From Paraburkholderia acidicola (GTDB taxonomy: Bacteria; Pseudomonadota; Gammaproteobacteria; Burkholderiales; Burkholderiaceae): a stretch of DNA of 64,000 bases. Position numbers and translations under genes: made by a program. The notes under the pieces are model-generated. The model made no database searches. It was not told where the DNA came from and worked only from the letters and a program-made list of their open reading frames with translations. The DNA lies in contig NZ_MTZV01000004.1 of assembly GCF_002362315.1 (NCBI RefSeq), positions 806,001 to 870,000 of the forward strand. The letters run 5' to 3'. Within the stretch, counting starts at the first letter, position 1. Each line of letters starts with the position of its first letter. This document shows positions 6,963-16,349 of this stretch, in pieces.

Positions 6963-8456
6963 ATGAACGCACCCGCCGAACTCTCGGCTGAAGTGCTCGC
7001 GCAACGCCAGCGCGAAGTCGTGCAGGCGCTGATGGCCGTGCTGCCGACGCACTGCCTGCTCTATCGCGAAGAAGACACGGTCGCCTACGAGTGCGACGGC
7101 CTCGCTGCTTACCGCCGCCTGCCGCTCGCCGTCGTGCTACCGGAAACGGAATCGCAGGTGCAGCGCATCGTGCAGATCTGCAAGCGGCTCGACGTGCCGA
7201 TCGTGCCGCGCGGGGCGGGCACCGGGCTCTCGGGTGGCGCGATGCCGATACGCCATGGCGTGGTCGTATCGCTGGCGCGTTTCAGGAAGATCGTCGAAGT
7301 CGATTCGTATGCGCGTACCGCCACCGTGCAACCGGGCGTACGCAATCTCGCGATCTCGGAAGCGGCCGCGCCGTATGGGCTCTACTACGCACCCGATCCG
7401 TCGTCGCAGATCGCCTGCACGATCGGCGGCAACGTGTCGGAGAATTCCGGCGGCGTGCATTGCCTGAAGTACGGTCTCACCGTGCATAACGTCCTGCGCG
7501 TGCGCGCGGTGACGATGGATGGCGAGATCGTCGAGTTCGGTTCGTTGAGCCCGGACGCGCCCGGTCTCGATCTGCTGGCGGTGGTGATCGGTAGCGAAGG
7601 GATGTTCGCGATCGTCACCGAAGTCACCGTCAAGCTGATTCCGAAGCCGCAAACCGCGCAGGTCGTGATGGCGAGTTTCGACGATGTCGTGAAGGGCGGC
7701 GATGCGGTCGCGGGCATCATCGCGGCGGGCATCATTCCCGCGGGCCTTGAGATGATGGACAAACCGGCCACGCGCGCCGTCGAGGGTTTCGTCAACGCCG
7801 GCTACGATCTCGATGCCGCGGCGATCCTGTTATGCGAGTCGGATGGAACACCCGAAGAAGTCGCCGACGAAATAGTCAGGATGACGGCCGTACTACGCGA
7901 GCACGGTGCGACGCGCATCCAGATTTCGCGCTCGGAAAGCGAGCGGCTGCGCTTCTGGTCCGGACGCAAGAATGCGTTTCCGGCCGCCGGACGTATCTCG
8001 CCCGACTACTACTGCATGGACGGCACGGTGCCGCGTCGCAGCATCGGACCGCTGCTCGCGCGCATCGAGGTGATGGAAGAAAAGTACCGCCTGCGCTGCA
8101 TGAACGTGTTCCATGCGGGCGACGGCAACATGCATCCGCTGATTCTGTTTAACGGTAACGATCTCGACGAATGGCATCGCGCCGAGGCGTTCGGCGCCGA
8201 CATTCTCGAGACCTGCGTCGAGCTGGGCGGCACCGTGACCGGCGAACACGGTGTCGGCATCGAGAAGATCAATTCGATGTGCGTGCAGTTCTCGCCCGAA
8301 GAACGCGATGCGTTTCACGCGGTCAAGCGCGCCTTCGATCCCCCCGGCCTGCTGAACCCCGACAAGGGCATCCCGACGCGGGCCCGCTGTGCGGAGTACG
8401 GCAAGATGCATGTGCGCGGCGGCCTGCTGCCGCATCCCGATCTGCCGCGTTTCTAG
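6963..8456 (+). CDS. glcD: Glycolate oxidase FAD-linked subunit GlcD
   Basis: 497 aa (E. coli GlcD is 499). It is the flavoprotein subunit of the membrane-associated glycolate dehydrogenase, which oxidises glycolate to glyoxylate with GlcE and GlcF. The FAD-binding PCMH domain shows VPRGAGTGLSGGAMP and CTIGGNVSENSGGVHCLKYG. The C-terminal domain has NVFHAGDGNMHPLI and GTVTGEHGVGIEKI. The frame also opens at a GTG at 6927, but the ATG at 6963 has an excellent AGGAGGAG ribosome binding site 2 nt before it and is preferred. It is followed by glcE and glcF in order. Confidence 0.94.
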   Translation: MNAPAELSAEVLAQRQREVVQALMAVLPTHCLLYREEDTVAYECDGLAAYRRLPLAVVLPETESQVQRIVQICKRLDVPIVPRGAGTGLSGGAMPIRHGVVVSLARFRKIVEVDSYARTATVQPGVRNLAISEAAAPYGLYYAPDPSSQIACTIGGNVSENSGGVHCLKYGLTVHNVLRVRAVTMDGEIVEFGSLSPDAPGLDLLAVVIGSEGMFAIVTEVTVKLIPKPQTAQVVMASFDDVVKGGDAVAGIIAAGIIPAGLEMMDKPATRAVEGFVNAGYDLDAAAILLCESDGTPEEVADEIVRMTAVLREHGATRIQISRSESERLRFWSGRKNAFPAAGRISPDYYCMDGTVPRRSIGPLLARIEVMEEKYRLRCMNVFHAGDGNMHPLILFNGNDLDEWHRAEAFGADILETCVELGGTVTGEHGVGIEKINSMCVQFSPEERDAFHAVKRAFDPPGLLNPDKGIPTRARCAEYGKMHVRGGLLPHPDLPRF

Positions 8457-8635
8457 CCTGCGCGCGCGGGTCGTCCACTGGCAAGCGCGCTCCGCGGGTC
8501 ATCCCTGGTGCGTGCTCGCCGGCGCGAAGACCCTTGCCGTGGCGTCTTCCCGCGCTTCGTGCTACGGGTCCGCTCCGGGTTGCCAGAGCGGCGCCGACCG
8601 GTACAATCGAGCGAAACACAACGAAGCAGGACACC

Positions 8636-9724
8636 ATGGAAGAGGACGACATCGTCGCCGACTGGTCCGAGCGCATCCGCTCGGCCACTGCCTCCGGACA
8701 CGTATTGCGCATTCGCGGCGGCGGCACGAAAGACTGGTACGGCCAGACGCTGGAAGGTGAAATCCTCGATACGCGCGCCCACCGCGGCATCATCGCCTAC
8801 GACCCGGCCGAACTCGTCATCACCGCACGGGCCGGCACGCCACTCCTCGAGATCGAAGCAGCGCTTGCCGAACACGATCAGATGCTGCCGTTCGAGCCGC
8901 CGCATTTCGGCGCGCAGGCCACCTTCGGCGGCTGCATCGCGGCGGGTATCGCCGGGCCGCGGCGCCCCGCGACCGGCGCACCGCGCGACTTCGTGCTCGG
9001 TGCGGTCGTGATGAACGGCCATGGCCAGGTGCTGCACTTCGGCGGTCAGGTCGTGAAGAACGTTGCCGGCTACGACGTATCGCGATTGATGGCCGGCTCG
9101 CTCGGCACGCTCGCGCTGATCCTCGAACTATCGGTGAAGGTGTTGCCGCGGCCGAAGGTCGAAGCCACGCTCAAGTTCGACATGAACGGCACCGATGCCG
9201 TACGCAAGCTCAACGAATGGGGCGGCCGGCCGCTGCCGGTCACCGCCAGCGCGTGGCGCAACGGCACGCTCGCGTTGCGCCTCGGCGGGGCGGAAGCTGC
9301 GGTGAAGGCCGCGAAGTCCGTGCTGGGCGGTGAAGTAGTCGACGCGGTCGAAGCCGAACGCTTCTGGGGCGGTCTGCGCGAGCAGACCGATCCGTTCTTC
9401 TCGGCGATCGCACCAATGGCCGCACTCTGGCGTCTCGCACTCCCAACCATCACCGAACCGCTGCAACTGCCAGGCGCCCAACTGATGGAATGGGGCGGCG
9501 GGCAACGCTGGTGGATCACCGACACCGACGCGCAAACGGTACGCATGAGCGCGAAACAGGCCGGCGGCCACGCGACGATCTTTCGCACCGGTCATGGCTA
9601 CGATCGCAGCGCCGGTGTGTTCACCCCGCTGCCCGCACCGTTGATGAAAATCCATCGTGGTTTGAAAGCCGCTTTCGATCCAGCCCGCGTCTTCAATCGC
9701 GGCCGTCTGTACCCCGACTTCTGA
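8636..9724 (+). CDS. glcE: Glycolate oxidase subunit GlcE
   Basis: 362 aa, the usual GlcE length. This second FAD-domain protein of the glycolate oxidase complex is shorter than GlcD and lacks the full C-terminal catalytic motif set. Visible features are LRIRGGGTKDWYG near the N-terminus, ATFGGCIAAGIAGPRRPATG, GQVVKNVAGYDVSRLM with its conserved Lys-Asn-Val-Ala-Gly-Tyr-Asp, and a C-terminal KIHRGLKAAFDPARVFNRGRL. The ATG at 8636 has GCAGG upstream; the open frame before it overlaps glcD and is not coding-like. A TACAAT box at 8602-8607 in the 179-nt gap after glcD could give a secondary promoter. The stop lies 8 nt before glcF. Confidence 0.94.
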   Translation: MEEDDIVADWSERIRSATASGHVLRIRGGGTKDWYGQTLEGEILDTRAHRGIIAYDPAELVITARAGTPLLEIEAALAEHDQMLPFEPPHFGAQATFGGCIAAGIAGPRRPATGAPRDFVLGAVVMNGHGQVLHFGGQVVKNVAGYDVSRLMAGSLGTLALILELSVKVLPRPKVEATLKFDMNGTDAVRKLNEWGGRPLPVTASAWRNGTLALRLGGAEAAVKAAKSVLGGEVVDAVEAERFWGGLREQTDPFFSAIAPMAALWRLALPTITEPLQLPGAQLMEWGGGQRWWITDTDAQTVRMSAKQAGGHATIFRTGHGYDRSAGVFTPLPAPLMKIHRGLKAAFDPARVFNRGRLYPDF

Positions 9725-9732
9725 ACCACACG

Positions 9733-10959
9733 ATGCAGACGAATCTCGCGGACTTCATGCGCAACACACCGGATGGCGAAGAGGCTGATGCCATTCTGCG
9801 CAAGTGCGTGCATTGCGGTTTCTGCACGGCGACCTGTCCGACCTATCAGTTGCTTGGCGACGAACTCGATGGACCGCGCGGCCGCATCTACCTGATCAAG
9901 CAACTGGTGGAAGGCGCACCCGCTACGCGCAGCACGCAGACGCACCTCGACCGCTGCCTGACCTGCCGCAGCTGCGAAACCACGTGTCCGTCCGGCGTGC
10001 AATACGGACGGCTCGTCGAGATCGGCCGCAAGATCACCGAAGAGAAGATCACGCGGCCGATCGGCCAGCGCGTGATGCGCCGGGTACTGGCGAGCTTCGT
10101 GCCGAACAGCGCGCTGTTCACACCGACGATGCGGCTCGGTCAGCACGTGCGCCGGTTACTGCCGAAGAAGCTGCGCGACAAGGTGCCGGCGCGACAACGC
10201 ATGCTCGAATGGCCGACCACCACGCATTCGCGCAAGATGTTGATGCTCGCGGGCTGCGTGCAACCGTCGATGATGCCGAACGTCAACATCGCCACCGCGC
10301 GCGTGCTCGACGCACTCGGCATTCAAACCATCGTTGCGCCGGAAGCGGGCTGCTGCGGCGCGATCCGCCTGCATCTCGGCTACACCGACGAGGCGCTCGA
10401 CGACATCCGCGCGAACATCGACGCATGGTGGCCGTATGTCGAGCAGGGCGCGGAAGCGATCGTGATGAATGCGTCCGGTTGCGGCTCCACCGTGATGGAA
10501 TACGCGCACCTGCTGCGCGACGATCCGGCCTACGCGGCAAAAGCGCAACGCATCGTCGAGCTGACCCGCGATATCGCCCAGATCCTTCCTGATTTCGAAG
10601 AACCACTGATCGCCCTCACCCGCCGCCGCGCGGTGCATACCGTCGCGTTTCATCCGCCCTGCACGCTGCAGCATGGCCAGCAGATACGCGGCAAGGTCGA
10701 GCATCTGCTCGAAGCGCTCGACATCGAAGTGCGCCTTCCCGCCGACAGCCACCTGTGCTGCGGCTCCGCGGGCACCTACTCGCTCACGCAGCCGGCGCTG
10801 TCGTACACGCTGCGCAACCAGAAGCTCGAAAAGCTGAATGCGCTCGAACCGCAGATGATCGTATCGGCGAACGTCGGCTGCATTTCGCATCTGCAAAGCG
10901 GCACATCGATGCCAGTCGCGCACTGGATCGAACTCGTCGAGCACATGTTGTCAGCGTAG
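9733..10959 (+). CDS. glcF: Glycolate oxidase iron-sulfur subunit GlcF
   Basis: 408 aa (E. coli GlcF is 407). It passes electrons from the flavin subunits to the quinone pool. Two 4Fe-4S ferredoxin motifs are clear, CVHCGFCTATCP near residue 23 and CLTCRSCETTCP near residue 76. The C-terminal half holds two CCG-domain motifs (GCCGAIRLHLG, LCCGSAGTYS), as in GlpC and heterodisulfide-reductase-like subunits. Translation from the ATG at 9733 is only 8 nt after the glcE stop, so the two are surely co-expressed. Confidence 0.95.
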   Translation: MQTNLADFMRNTPDGEEADAILRKCVHCGFCTATCPTYQLLGDELDGPRGRIYLIKQLVEGAPATRSTQTHLDRCLTCRSCETTCPSGVQYGRLVEIGRKITEEKITRPIGQRVMRRVLASFVPNSALFTPTMRLGQHVRRLLPKKLRDKVPARQRMLEWPTTTHSRKMLMLAGCVQPSMMPNVNIATARVLDALGIQTIVAPEAGCCGAIRLHLGYTDEALDDIRANIDAWWPYVEQGAEAIVMNASGCGSTVMEYAHLLRDDPAYAAKAQRIVELTRDIAQILPDFEEPLIALTRRRAVHTVAFHPPCTLQHGQQIRGKVEHLLEALDIEVRLPADSHLCCGSAGTYSLTQPALSYTLRNQKLEKLNALEPQMIVSANVGCISHLQSGTSMPVAHWIELVEHMLSA

Positions 10960-11022
10960 CCAGAACCCATCGACGCCGCCACCTGGCCATTCGGCTGATC
11001 CCGTTCATGGCGGCGGCGTCCG

Positions 11023-11028
11023 TATAAT
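11023..11028 (+). promoter_or_regulatory. Likely -10 element of the yggS-proC operon
   Basis: TATAAT at 11023-11028 lies 30 nt before the first ATG. No convincing -35 hexamer sits at 16-18 bp, so this is a partial promoter call. Confidence 0.45.
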
Positions 11029-11058
11029 CGACGCATTGTTCCATTGCTTGCGTCCGTC

Positions 11059-11757
11059 ATGCCCGATCTCACTCACAACCTTGAAGCCGTCCAGCAGCGC
11101 ATCGCACTTGCCGCGCAGCGGGCTGGCCGCGACCCGCACCGCGTCGCGCTGCTTGCCGTGTCAAAAACCTTTCCCGCCGAAGATGTCCGCGCCGCCCACG
11201 CCGCCGGTCAGCGTGCGTTCGGTGAAAACTACGTACAGGAAGCGGCGGCCAAGATCGAGGCGCTTGCCGATCTGCGCGCGTCGCTCGAATGGCATTTCAT
11301 CGGTCCACTGCAATCGAACAAGACGAAGCCGGTGGCGCAACTGTTCGACTGGGTGCATTCGGTCGATCGTCTGAAGATCGCGCAGCGTCTGTCCGAACAG
11401 CGCCCCGACACGCTCGCACCGCTTAACGTCTGCCTGCAGGTGAACGTGAGCGGAGAAGCGTCGAAGAGCGGCGTACCGCCTGCCGAAGCGGCGGCCGTCG
11501 CACAGCAGATCGCCGCGTTGCCGGGACTGCGGCTGCGCGGGCTGATGTCGATTCCCGAACCTGCCGGCAGCGTCGACGAGCAACGCGTGCCGCATCGGCT
11601 GCTGCGCGAACTGTTCGAGCGGTTGCGCGCGGATGGCCTCGACCTCGATACGCTATCGATGGGCATGTCCGCCGATCTCGAAGCCGCCGTGCTGGAAGGC
11701 GCCACGATCGTGCGCGTTGGCACCGCGATTTTTGGCGGCCGCGATTACTCTCACTGA
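11059..11757 (+). CDS. Pyridoxal-phosphate homeostasis protein (YggS/PLPBP/PROSC family)
   Basis: 232 aa. This is a cytoplasmic PLP-binding protein with an alanine-racemase-like barrel and no known catalytic role, which buffers free PLP and affects amino acid balance. The PLP lysine is Lys36 in LLAVSKTFP. The phosphate-binding C-terminal motif LSMGMSADLEAAVLEGATIVRVGTAIFG is clear, as are GENYVQEA and WHFIGPLQSNK. A TTG at 11044 is in frame, but the ATG at 11059 gives the normal N-terminus. proC follows by 27 nt, the classic yggS-proC pair. Confidence 0.94.
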   Translation: MPDLTHNLEAVQQRIALAAQRAGRDPHRVALLAVSKTFPAEDVRAAHAAGQRAFGENYVQEAAAKIEALADLRASLEWHFIGPLQSNKTKPVAQLFDWVHSVDRLKIAQRLSEQRPDTLAPLNVCLQVNVSGEASKSGVPPAEAAAVAQQIAALPGLRLRGLMSIPEPAGSVDEQRVPHRLLRELFERLRADGLDLDTLSMGMSADLEAAVLEGATIVRVGTAIFGGRDYSH

Positions 11758-11784
11758 TCTTTCCTCTTCGTCTTCATCTTCATC

Positions 11785-12600
11785 ATGAAAATTGCGTTTA
11801 TCGGCGGCGGCAATATGGCTGCGGCGCTCATCGGCGGTCTGATCAAGCGAGGTGTCGCACCCGCCGATCTCTACGCGATCGACCCCAACGAAGACGCCCG
11901 TACGCGCGCGGCGCAGCAGTTCGGTGTGGGTACCGGTGCGAGCGCCGATGCGACGCTCACGTCGTATGACGCGATCGTGCTCGCGGTCAAGCCGCAGGTT
12001 GTCAGGAGCGTTGCGCAGGCGCTGGCGCCGTATCTCGGTGCCAGCCAGCTCGTCATCTCAATCGTCGCGGGCATTCATTCCGCTGATCTGTCGCGCTGGT
12101 TGAACGGTCATGCGCGTATCGTGCGCACCATGCCGAATACGCCTGCGCTGATCGGCATGGGTGTCGCAGGCCTCGTGGCGACGGCCGGTGTCGACGAGGC
12201 CGGCCGCGCGCTCGCTGGGCAGGTGCTGGGGGCGGTCGGCCAGACGGTGTGGTTCGACGATGAAGCGAAGATCGATGCCGTGACCGCGATTTCGGGAAGC
12301 GGTCCAGCGTATGTGTTCTATTTCATCGAGGCATTGCAGGAAGCGGCACGCCAGTTAGGTATGGACGACGAACAGGGGCGCGCGCTCGCCGTCGCGACGT
12401 TCACGGGTGCTGCGCAACTTGCCGCGCAATCGTCTGAGTCGCCCGCCGTGCTACGTGAACGGGTGACATCGAAAGGCGGCACGACGGCTGCCGCGCTCGC
12501 TGCGTTCGATGCGAATGGCGTGAAGGATGCGATCGTGCGTGGCGCGCTGGCGGCCGATGCACGGGCGAAAGAGATGGGTGATGAATTCGGCCAGCAGTAG
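11785..12600 (+). CDS. proC: Pyrroline-5-carboxylate reductase
   Basis: 271 aa, the standard length. It reduces pyrroline-5-carboxylate to proline with NADPH. The N-terminal Rossmann motif FIGGGNMAAALIGG begins at residue 5. IVRTMPNTPALIG and the C-terminal signature GSGPAYVFYFIEA, with RERVTSKGGTTAAAL, confirm the family. It is the second gene of the yggS-proC unit and converges on ubiA with only 11 nt between stops. No terminator hairpin is visible in that gap. Confidence 0.96.
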   Translation: MKIAFIGGGNMAAALIGGLIKRGVAPADLYAIDPNEDARTRAAQQFGVGTGASADATLTSYDAIVLAVKPQVVRSVAQALAPYLGASQLVISIVAGIHSADLSRWLNGHARIVRTMPNTPALIGMGVAGLVATAGVDEAGRALAGQVLGAVGQTVWFDDEAKIDAVTAISGSGPAYVFYFIEALQEAARQLGMDDEQGRALAVATFTGAAQLAAQSSESPAVLRERVTSKGGTTAAALAAFDANGVKDAIVRGALAADARAKEMGDEFGQQ

Positions 12601-12611
12601 CCCGCTGCAGC

Positions 12612-13475
12612 TCAGAACACCGCGGCAACGTAGTGCGCAGCAATCCCGGCAAACAGCGCACCGCCCAGCCAGTTGTTATGTTTGAACGCCGCGAAGCATT
12701 GCATCCGGTCGCGGCCGCGAATCATCGTGTAGTGATAGATCGCACACGCCACAGCCGCAGCCCAGCCTAACCAATAGAGCACGCCGAAGTGCAGCGTCGC
12801 ACCGATTCCTGCATAGATGCCAAGCGTCCCCGCATAGCAGAGCATCACGGCCAGCACGTCGAAGCGGCCAAACGTCAGCGCCGACGTGCGAATCCCGATC
12901 TTGATGTCGTCGTCGCGATCGACCATTGCGTACTCGGTATCGTACGCAACCGACCAGAACACGTTGGCCAGCAACATCACCCACGCAAGTGTCGGCACAT
13001 GGTTCTGCACGGCGGCAAATGCCATCGGAATACCGAAGCCGAACGCGATGCCGAGATACGCCTGCGGAATCGCGAAGAAGCGCTTCATGAACGGATACGA
13101 TCCGGCGACGAACAGCGCTGCCACCGACAGTTCCTTTGTCAACGCGTTGAGCGGCAGGATCAGCAGGAACGCGAGCAGCGAGAGCCCCGCCGCCAGCGCA
13201 ATTGCTTCCCACGCCTTGATCTTGCCCGAGGTCAGCGGCCGGTTGGCCGTGCGCTTTACGTAGCGATCGAAATCGCGATCGGCGTAATCGTTGATCGCGC
13301 AGCCAGCCGAGCGCATCAGCAACGTACCGATCACGAAGATCACCAGCAGTTGCGCCGACGGACGGCCGCCCGATGCGATCCACAGCGCGTTGAGCGTCGG
13401 CCACAGCAGCAGCAGGCTGCCGATCGGCTTGTCCATGCGGACGAGCCGTAAATAGAGCGGGAGTCGGGCGAACAT
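12612..13475 (-). CDS. ubiA: 4-hydroxybenzoate polyprenyltransferase UbiA
   Basis: 287 aa, an integral membrane prenyltransferase of ubiquinone synthesis that attaches the polyprenyl tail to 4-hydroxybenzoate. The first Asp-rich motif NDYADRDFD is at residues 62-70 and the second, [13 protein letters not shown], lies in the C-terminal half. Hydrophobic segments alternate regularly along the protein, as expected for about eight or nine membrane helices. The ATG at 13475 gives the usual length. It is transcribed convergently with proC and lies downstream of dps on the same strand, 90 nt apart. Confidence 0.95.
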   Translation of the reverse strand: MFARLPLYLRLVRMDKPIGSLLLLWPTLNALWIASGGRPSAQLLVIFVIGTLLMRSAGCAINDYADRDFDRYVKRTANRPLTSGKIKAWEAIALAAGLSLLAFLLILPLNALTKELSVAALFVAGSYPFMKRFFAIPQAYLGIAFGFGIPMAFAAVQNHVPTLAWVMLLANVFWSVAYDTEYAMVDRDDDIKIGIRTSALTFGRFDVLAVMLCYAGTLGIYAGIGATLHFGVLYWLGWAAAVACAIYHYTMIRGRDRMQCFAAFKHNNWLGGALFAGIAAHYVAAVF

Positions 13476-13565
13476 GATCGTACGGTCTGAGGCGATGCCC
13501 GTATTCTAGAGCAGGCATGCGCCGCGCTGCCGTACCTCAGCAGCGCGGCGCTGCAAAGTGCAAAC

Positions 13566-14057
13566 TCAGGCCAGCATCGCGCGCAGCATCCACGCGGTTT
13601 TTTCGTGCGTCTGCATGCGTTGCGTCAGCAGATCGGCGGTCGGTTCGTCGTGTGCCGATTCGGTTGCCGGGAAAATTTCGCGTGCCGTACGCACGACCGC
13701 TTCCTGACCTTCCACGAGCTGGCGGATCATTTCTTCCGCTGCCGGTACGCCATCCGCTTCGGGGATCGACGACAGTTTCGCAAATTCCTTGTAGCTGCCC
13801 GGCGCGGCGACGCCGAGTGCGCGGATGCGTTCGGCGATCGCATCGACGGCGAGTGCGAGTTCGTTGTACTGCCCTTCGAACATCAGATGCAGCGTGTTGA
13901 ACATCGGACCCGTCACGTTCCAGTGGAAGTTATGGGTCTTCAGATACAGCGTGTAGGTGTCGGCCAGAAGACGCGACAGGCCGTCTGCAATTTTCTTGCG
14001 GTCCTTGTCGCTGATGCCGATGTTCACGTGCGGTACGGTGGTGCCTTTCTTGGCCAT
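13566..14057 (-). CDS. dps: Dps family ferritin-like DNA-protection protein
   Basis: 163 aa, typical for Dps. Twelve subunits form a ferritin-like shell that oxidises Fe(II) with hydrogen peroxide and shields DNA. The ferroxidase signature [14 protein letters not shown] (His42, His45) and the downstream acidic [11 protein letters not shown] are present. The N-terminal MAKKG gives a short basic tail. A GGGAG ribosome binding site precedes the ATG at 14057. Together with katA and oxyR on the same strand it forms a peroxide-defence cluster, so OxyR control is likely, but no site specific to this gene was identified. Confidence 0.93.
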   Translation of the reverse strand: MAKKGTTVPHVNIGISDKDRKKIADGLSRLLADTYTLYLKTHNFHWNVTGPMFNTLHLMFEGQYNELALAVDAIAERIRALGVAAPGSYKEFAKLSSIPEADGVPAAEEMIRQLVEGQEAVVRTAREIFPATESAHDEPTADLLTQRMQTHEKTAWMLRAMLA

Positions 14058-14212
14058 GATGACTCCCTTGAAGAGTGATACGAACCGGTTAGCGGATGCC
14101 GGACTGCCCTGCTGCGGCGACTCCGGACATTTAAACGTCCGACAGTTTAGCGTAGAAGCACGGCGCTTTTGCGTGCTGCGGCGGCGCGTCGCTGCACTCG
14201 TACGTTGTTAGA

Positions 14213-14380
14213 TCAGGCGCCGACCAGGTGCTGCAGACCGTGTGCAAAGATCACCGCGAAGCCGCTACCGACAATCGCGAATCCCGTGATTTTCTGCACG
14301 AGCGCAGCGCGGCGCATGGCGACTGCCTGCTGCGCGAATCCTGTGCCGCCATTGCTCATCATCGTCATCAACTGGTTCAT
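14213..14380 (-). CDS. Small hypothetical protein, 55 aa, single membrane segment
   Basis: Not recognised. The ATG at 14380 is preceded by a strong GAAGGAGA ribosome binding site (an in-frame start seven codons earlier lacks one). The N-terminus is Met/Asn/Gly-rich (MNQLMTMMSNGGTG). A basic stretch (MRRAALVQK) follows, then a hydrophobic segment of about 18 residues (ITGFAIVGSGFAVIFAHG) that could span the membrane, and the protein ends HLVGA. It lies between katA and dps on their strand, 115 nt after katA, so it may belong to the peroxide-response transcript. Function unknown. Confidence 0.6.
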   Translation of the reverse strand: MNQLMTMMSNGGTGFAQQAVAMRRAALVQKITGFAIVGSGFAVIFAHGLQHLVGA

Positions 14381-14495
14381 GATCGTTCTCCTTCGTTTCA
14401 TCTGTAAAACCGGCGAGGCGCCGAAGCGCCCCGCCCTGCATAGCCACGCCGCCCGGCAATGACCTTGTGCTGCCGTAGCGGCCTGCGCGCTACGG

Positions 14496-15953
14496 CTACT
14501 GCGCCGCCACCGCTTCGTCGAGCTTCACGAGCGCGGCGACAACACCTTCTGCATACGCCGGATCGATGCGGCGGAAATGCTCGACCTGCCGTGCAACGAT
14601 CTCATCGGGCACGCCCTTGATCGACCGCGCGATGTTCGCGAACAGACGTTGGCGATGCGCCGCATCGAAGAGCCGGAACAGCGCGGCCGGCTGGCTGTAG
14701 TAATCGTCGTCCTCGCGATGGTCGTAGTGATCGACCGTGCCGGCCGCGAGCGGCGGCTCGATCGCATTGCGGTCCTGCGCGAAGTCGCCGTAGCGATTCG
14801 GCTCGTAGTTCGCCGTGCCACCGAGGTTACCGTCGGTACGCATGCCGCCGTCGCGATGGAACGAGTGATGGAACGGGCAGCGCGACGCATTGACCGGAAT
14901 CTGGTGATGATTCACACCGAGCCGGTAGCGCTGCGTATCGCCGTACGAAAAGAGCCGCCCTTGCAACAACCGGTCCGGTGAAAAACCAATACCGGGCACG
15001 ACGTTAGCCGGCGTGAACGCGGCCTGCTCGACATCGGCGAAATAGTTTTGCGCGTTGCGATTCAGTTCGACCGTGCCGACGTCGATCAGCGGATAGTCCT
15101 TGTGCGGCCACACCTTCGTGATGTCGAACGGGTTGTACGGCACTTTCGTTGCATCGGCCTCAGGCATCACCTGAATGCGGAACGCCCACTTCGGGAAACG
15201 GCCTTCGTCGATGCTCGTCACGAGATCGCGCTGCGCGCTTTCGCGATCGCCCGCCACCACCTGCGCTGCTTCTGCATCGCTGTAGTTCTCGAGGCCATTG
15301 AGCGACTTGAAGTGGAACTTCACCCAGAAACGCTCGTTGTTCGCGTTGAGGAACGAGAACGTGTGCGAGCCGAAACCATGCATCTGCCGATAGTTCTTCG
15401 GAATGCCGCGATCGCTCATCAGGATCGTCACCTGATGCAGCGACTCCGGATGCCGCGACCAGAAGTCCCACGCCGCGATGTTGTTGCGCAGGTTCGTGTA
15501 CGGATCGCGCTTTTGCGTGTGAATGAAATCGGGAAACTTCAACGGATCGCGAATGAAGAACACCGGCGTGTTGTTGCCGACCACGTCCCAGTTGCCTTCT
15601 TCCGTGTAGAACTTGATCGAGAAGCCGCGCACGTCACGTTCGGCATCGGCGGCGCCGCGCTCGCCGGCTACCGTCGAAAAGCGCATGAACAGCGGCGTTT
15701 CCTTGCCGACTTCGGCGAACACCTTCGCCTTCGTGAAACGCGAGATGTCGTGCGCGACCTTCAGCGTACCGAACGCGCCCGAACCCTTCGCGTGCACACG
15801 GCGCTCGGGAATTACCTCGCGATCGAAGTGCGCGAGTTTTTCGAGCAGCCACACGTCCTGCAGCGCGACCGGGCCACGTACGCCGGCGGTCAACGAATTC
15901 TGGTTATCGGCGACGGGCGCGCCGGCCGCCGTGGTGAGTTTGCGTTCGGACAT
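14496..15953 (-). CDS. katA: Catalase, small-subunit haem type (KatA)
   Basis: 485 aa, a clade 3 monofunctional haem catalase that disproportionates hydrogen peroxide. The distal haem His54 sits in [25 protein letters not shown] follows, and the proximal Tyr337 is in [14 protein letters not shown]. The length matches small-subunit enzymes, with no C-terminal flavodoxin-like domain. The start at 15953 has AGGAG 6-7 nt upstream. An AT-rich promoter with two dyads at 16206-16260 and a candidate 44-codon ORF lie upstream, and oxyR lies beyond on the same strand. OxyR control is inferred from neighbourhood and dyads. Confidence 0.96.
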   Translation of the reverse strand: MSERKLTTAAGAPVADNQNSLTAGVRGPVALQDVWLLEKLAHFDREVIPERRVHAKGSGAFGTLKVAHDISRFTKAKVFAEVGKETPLFMRFSTVAGERGAADAERDVRGFSIKFYTEEGNWDVVGNNTPVFFIRDPLKFPDFIHTQKRDPYTNLRNNIAAWDFWSRHPESLHQVTILMSDRGIPKNYRQMHGFGSHTFSFLNANNERFWVKFHFKSLNGLENYSDAEAAQVVAGDRESAQRDLVTSIDEGRFPKWAFRIQVMPEADATKVPYNPFDITKVWPHKDYPLIDVGTVELNRNAQNYFADVEQAAFTPANVVPGIGFSPDRLLQGRLFSYGDTQRYRLGVNHHQIPVNASRCPFHHSFHRDGGMRTDGNLGGTANYEPNRYGDFAQDRNAIEPPLAAGTVDHYDHREDDDYYSQPAALFRLFDAAHRQRLFANIARSIKGVPDEIVARQVEHFRRIDPAYAEGVVAALVKLDEAVAAQ

Positions 15954-16028
15954 CCTGAACTCCTGGGTATCGGGTATCGGGTCTTGAAAGAAGCGGGGTG
16001 TAACGGCTGCGGGCGCGGCTCAGGCCGT

Positions 16029-16163
16029 TCAGGCCGACAGCGCGCGGTCGACCAGCAGTGACAGCGCAACCGTGCGCGCGCCGGACAGCGTCGCGGCAAA
16101 GCTGGCGGCCGGCTGGGTCTGCGGGAGCGAGGATGGGGTCTGTTGCGATTGAGGCTGCGTCAT
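16029..16163 (-). CDS. Candidate small protein upstream of katA, 44 aa
   Basis: Too short for ordinary gene callers. The ATG (16163) has a near-perfect GGAGGA ribosome binding site 4 nt upstream, and the frame runs 44 codons to TGA at 16029-16031, 75 nt before katA. The first 18 residues are Gln/Pro/Ser/Thr-rich (MTQPQSQQTPSSLPQTQP); the rest is a moderately hydrophobic helix-like stretch (ASFAATLSGARTVALSLLVD). It would be the first ORF on the katA transcript. It may be a real small protein or a translated leader affecting katA. No family was recognised. Confidence 0.5.
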   Translation of the reverse strand: MTQPQSQQTPSSLPQTQPAASFAATLSGARTVALSLLVDRALSA

Positions 16164-16205
16164 GGGTTCCTCCAGGGGCTGGGGATCGGTTGATCCATGG
16201 AGGAC

Positions 16206-16260
16206 ACTATAACAAATACTATCGAATATCGTTGTTTGATTAATTTTATCTATTCAATAG
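16206..16260 (-). promoter_or_regulatory. katA promoter region with two AT-rich dyads (candidate OxyR site)
   Basis: On the minus strand, TATAGT (ACTATA at 16206-16211 on plus) is a good -10 with no matching -35, as often seen at activator-dependent promoters. Upstream lie two related dyads, CTATCGAATAT at 16219-16229 and CTATTCAATAG at 16250-16260, with starts 31 bp (about three helical turns) apart. The region is strikingly AT-rich for this genome. It does not match the four-box ATAG-N7-CTAT OxyR consensus exactly, so the OxyR assignment rests on context. Confidence 0.5.
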
Positions 16261-16349
16261 GGGCTGCAGCGAGCGGGTTGGGTTGCGTCGGGTGGGGCGG
16301 AGAACGCGGGTTTGTCACCCCGCGCCGCGCCGTGCGCAGTGCCCGAGTG

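Noticed and set aside
15048..16061. 337-codon plus-strand frame antisense to katA.
   Set aside because: Arg/His/Val-rich shadow typical of high-GC antisense; katA is unambiguous.
16206..16260. Exact E. coli-type OxyR site (ATAG-N7-CTAT repeated) upstream of katA.
   Set aside because: I tried the four-box register on both strands and it does not fit. Only the two dyads are kept, as a weaker claim.
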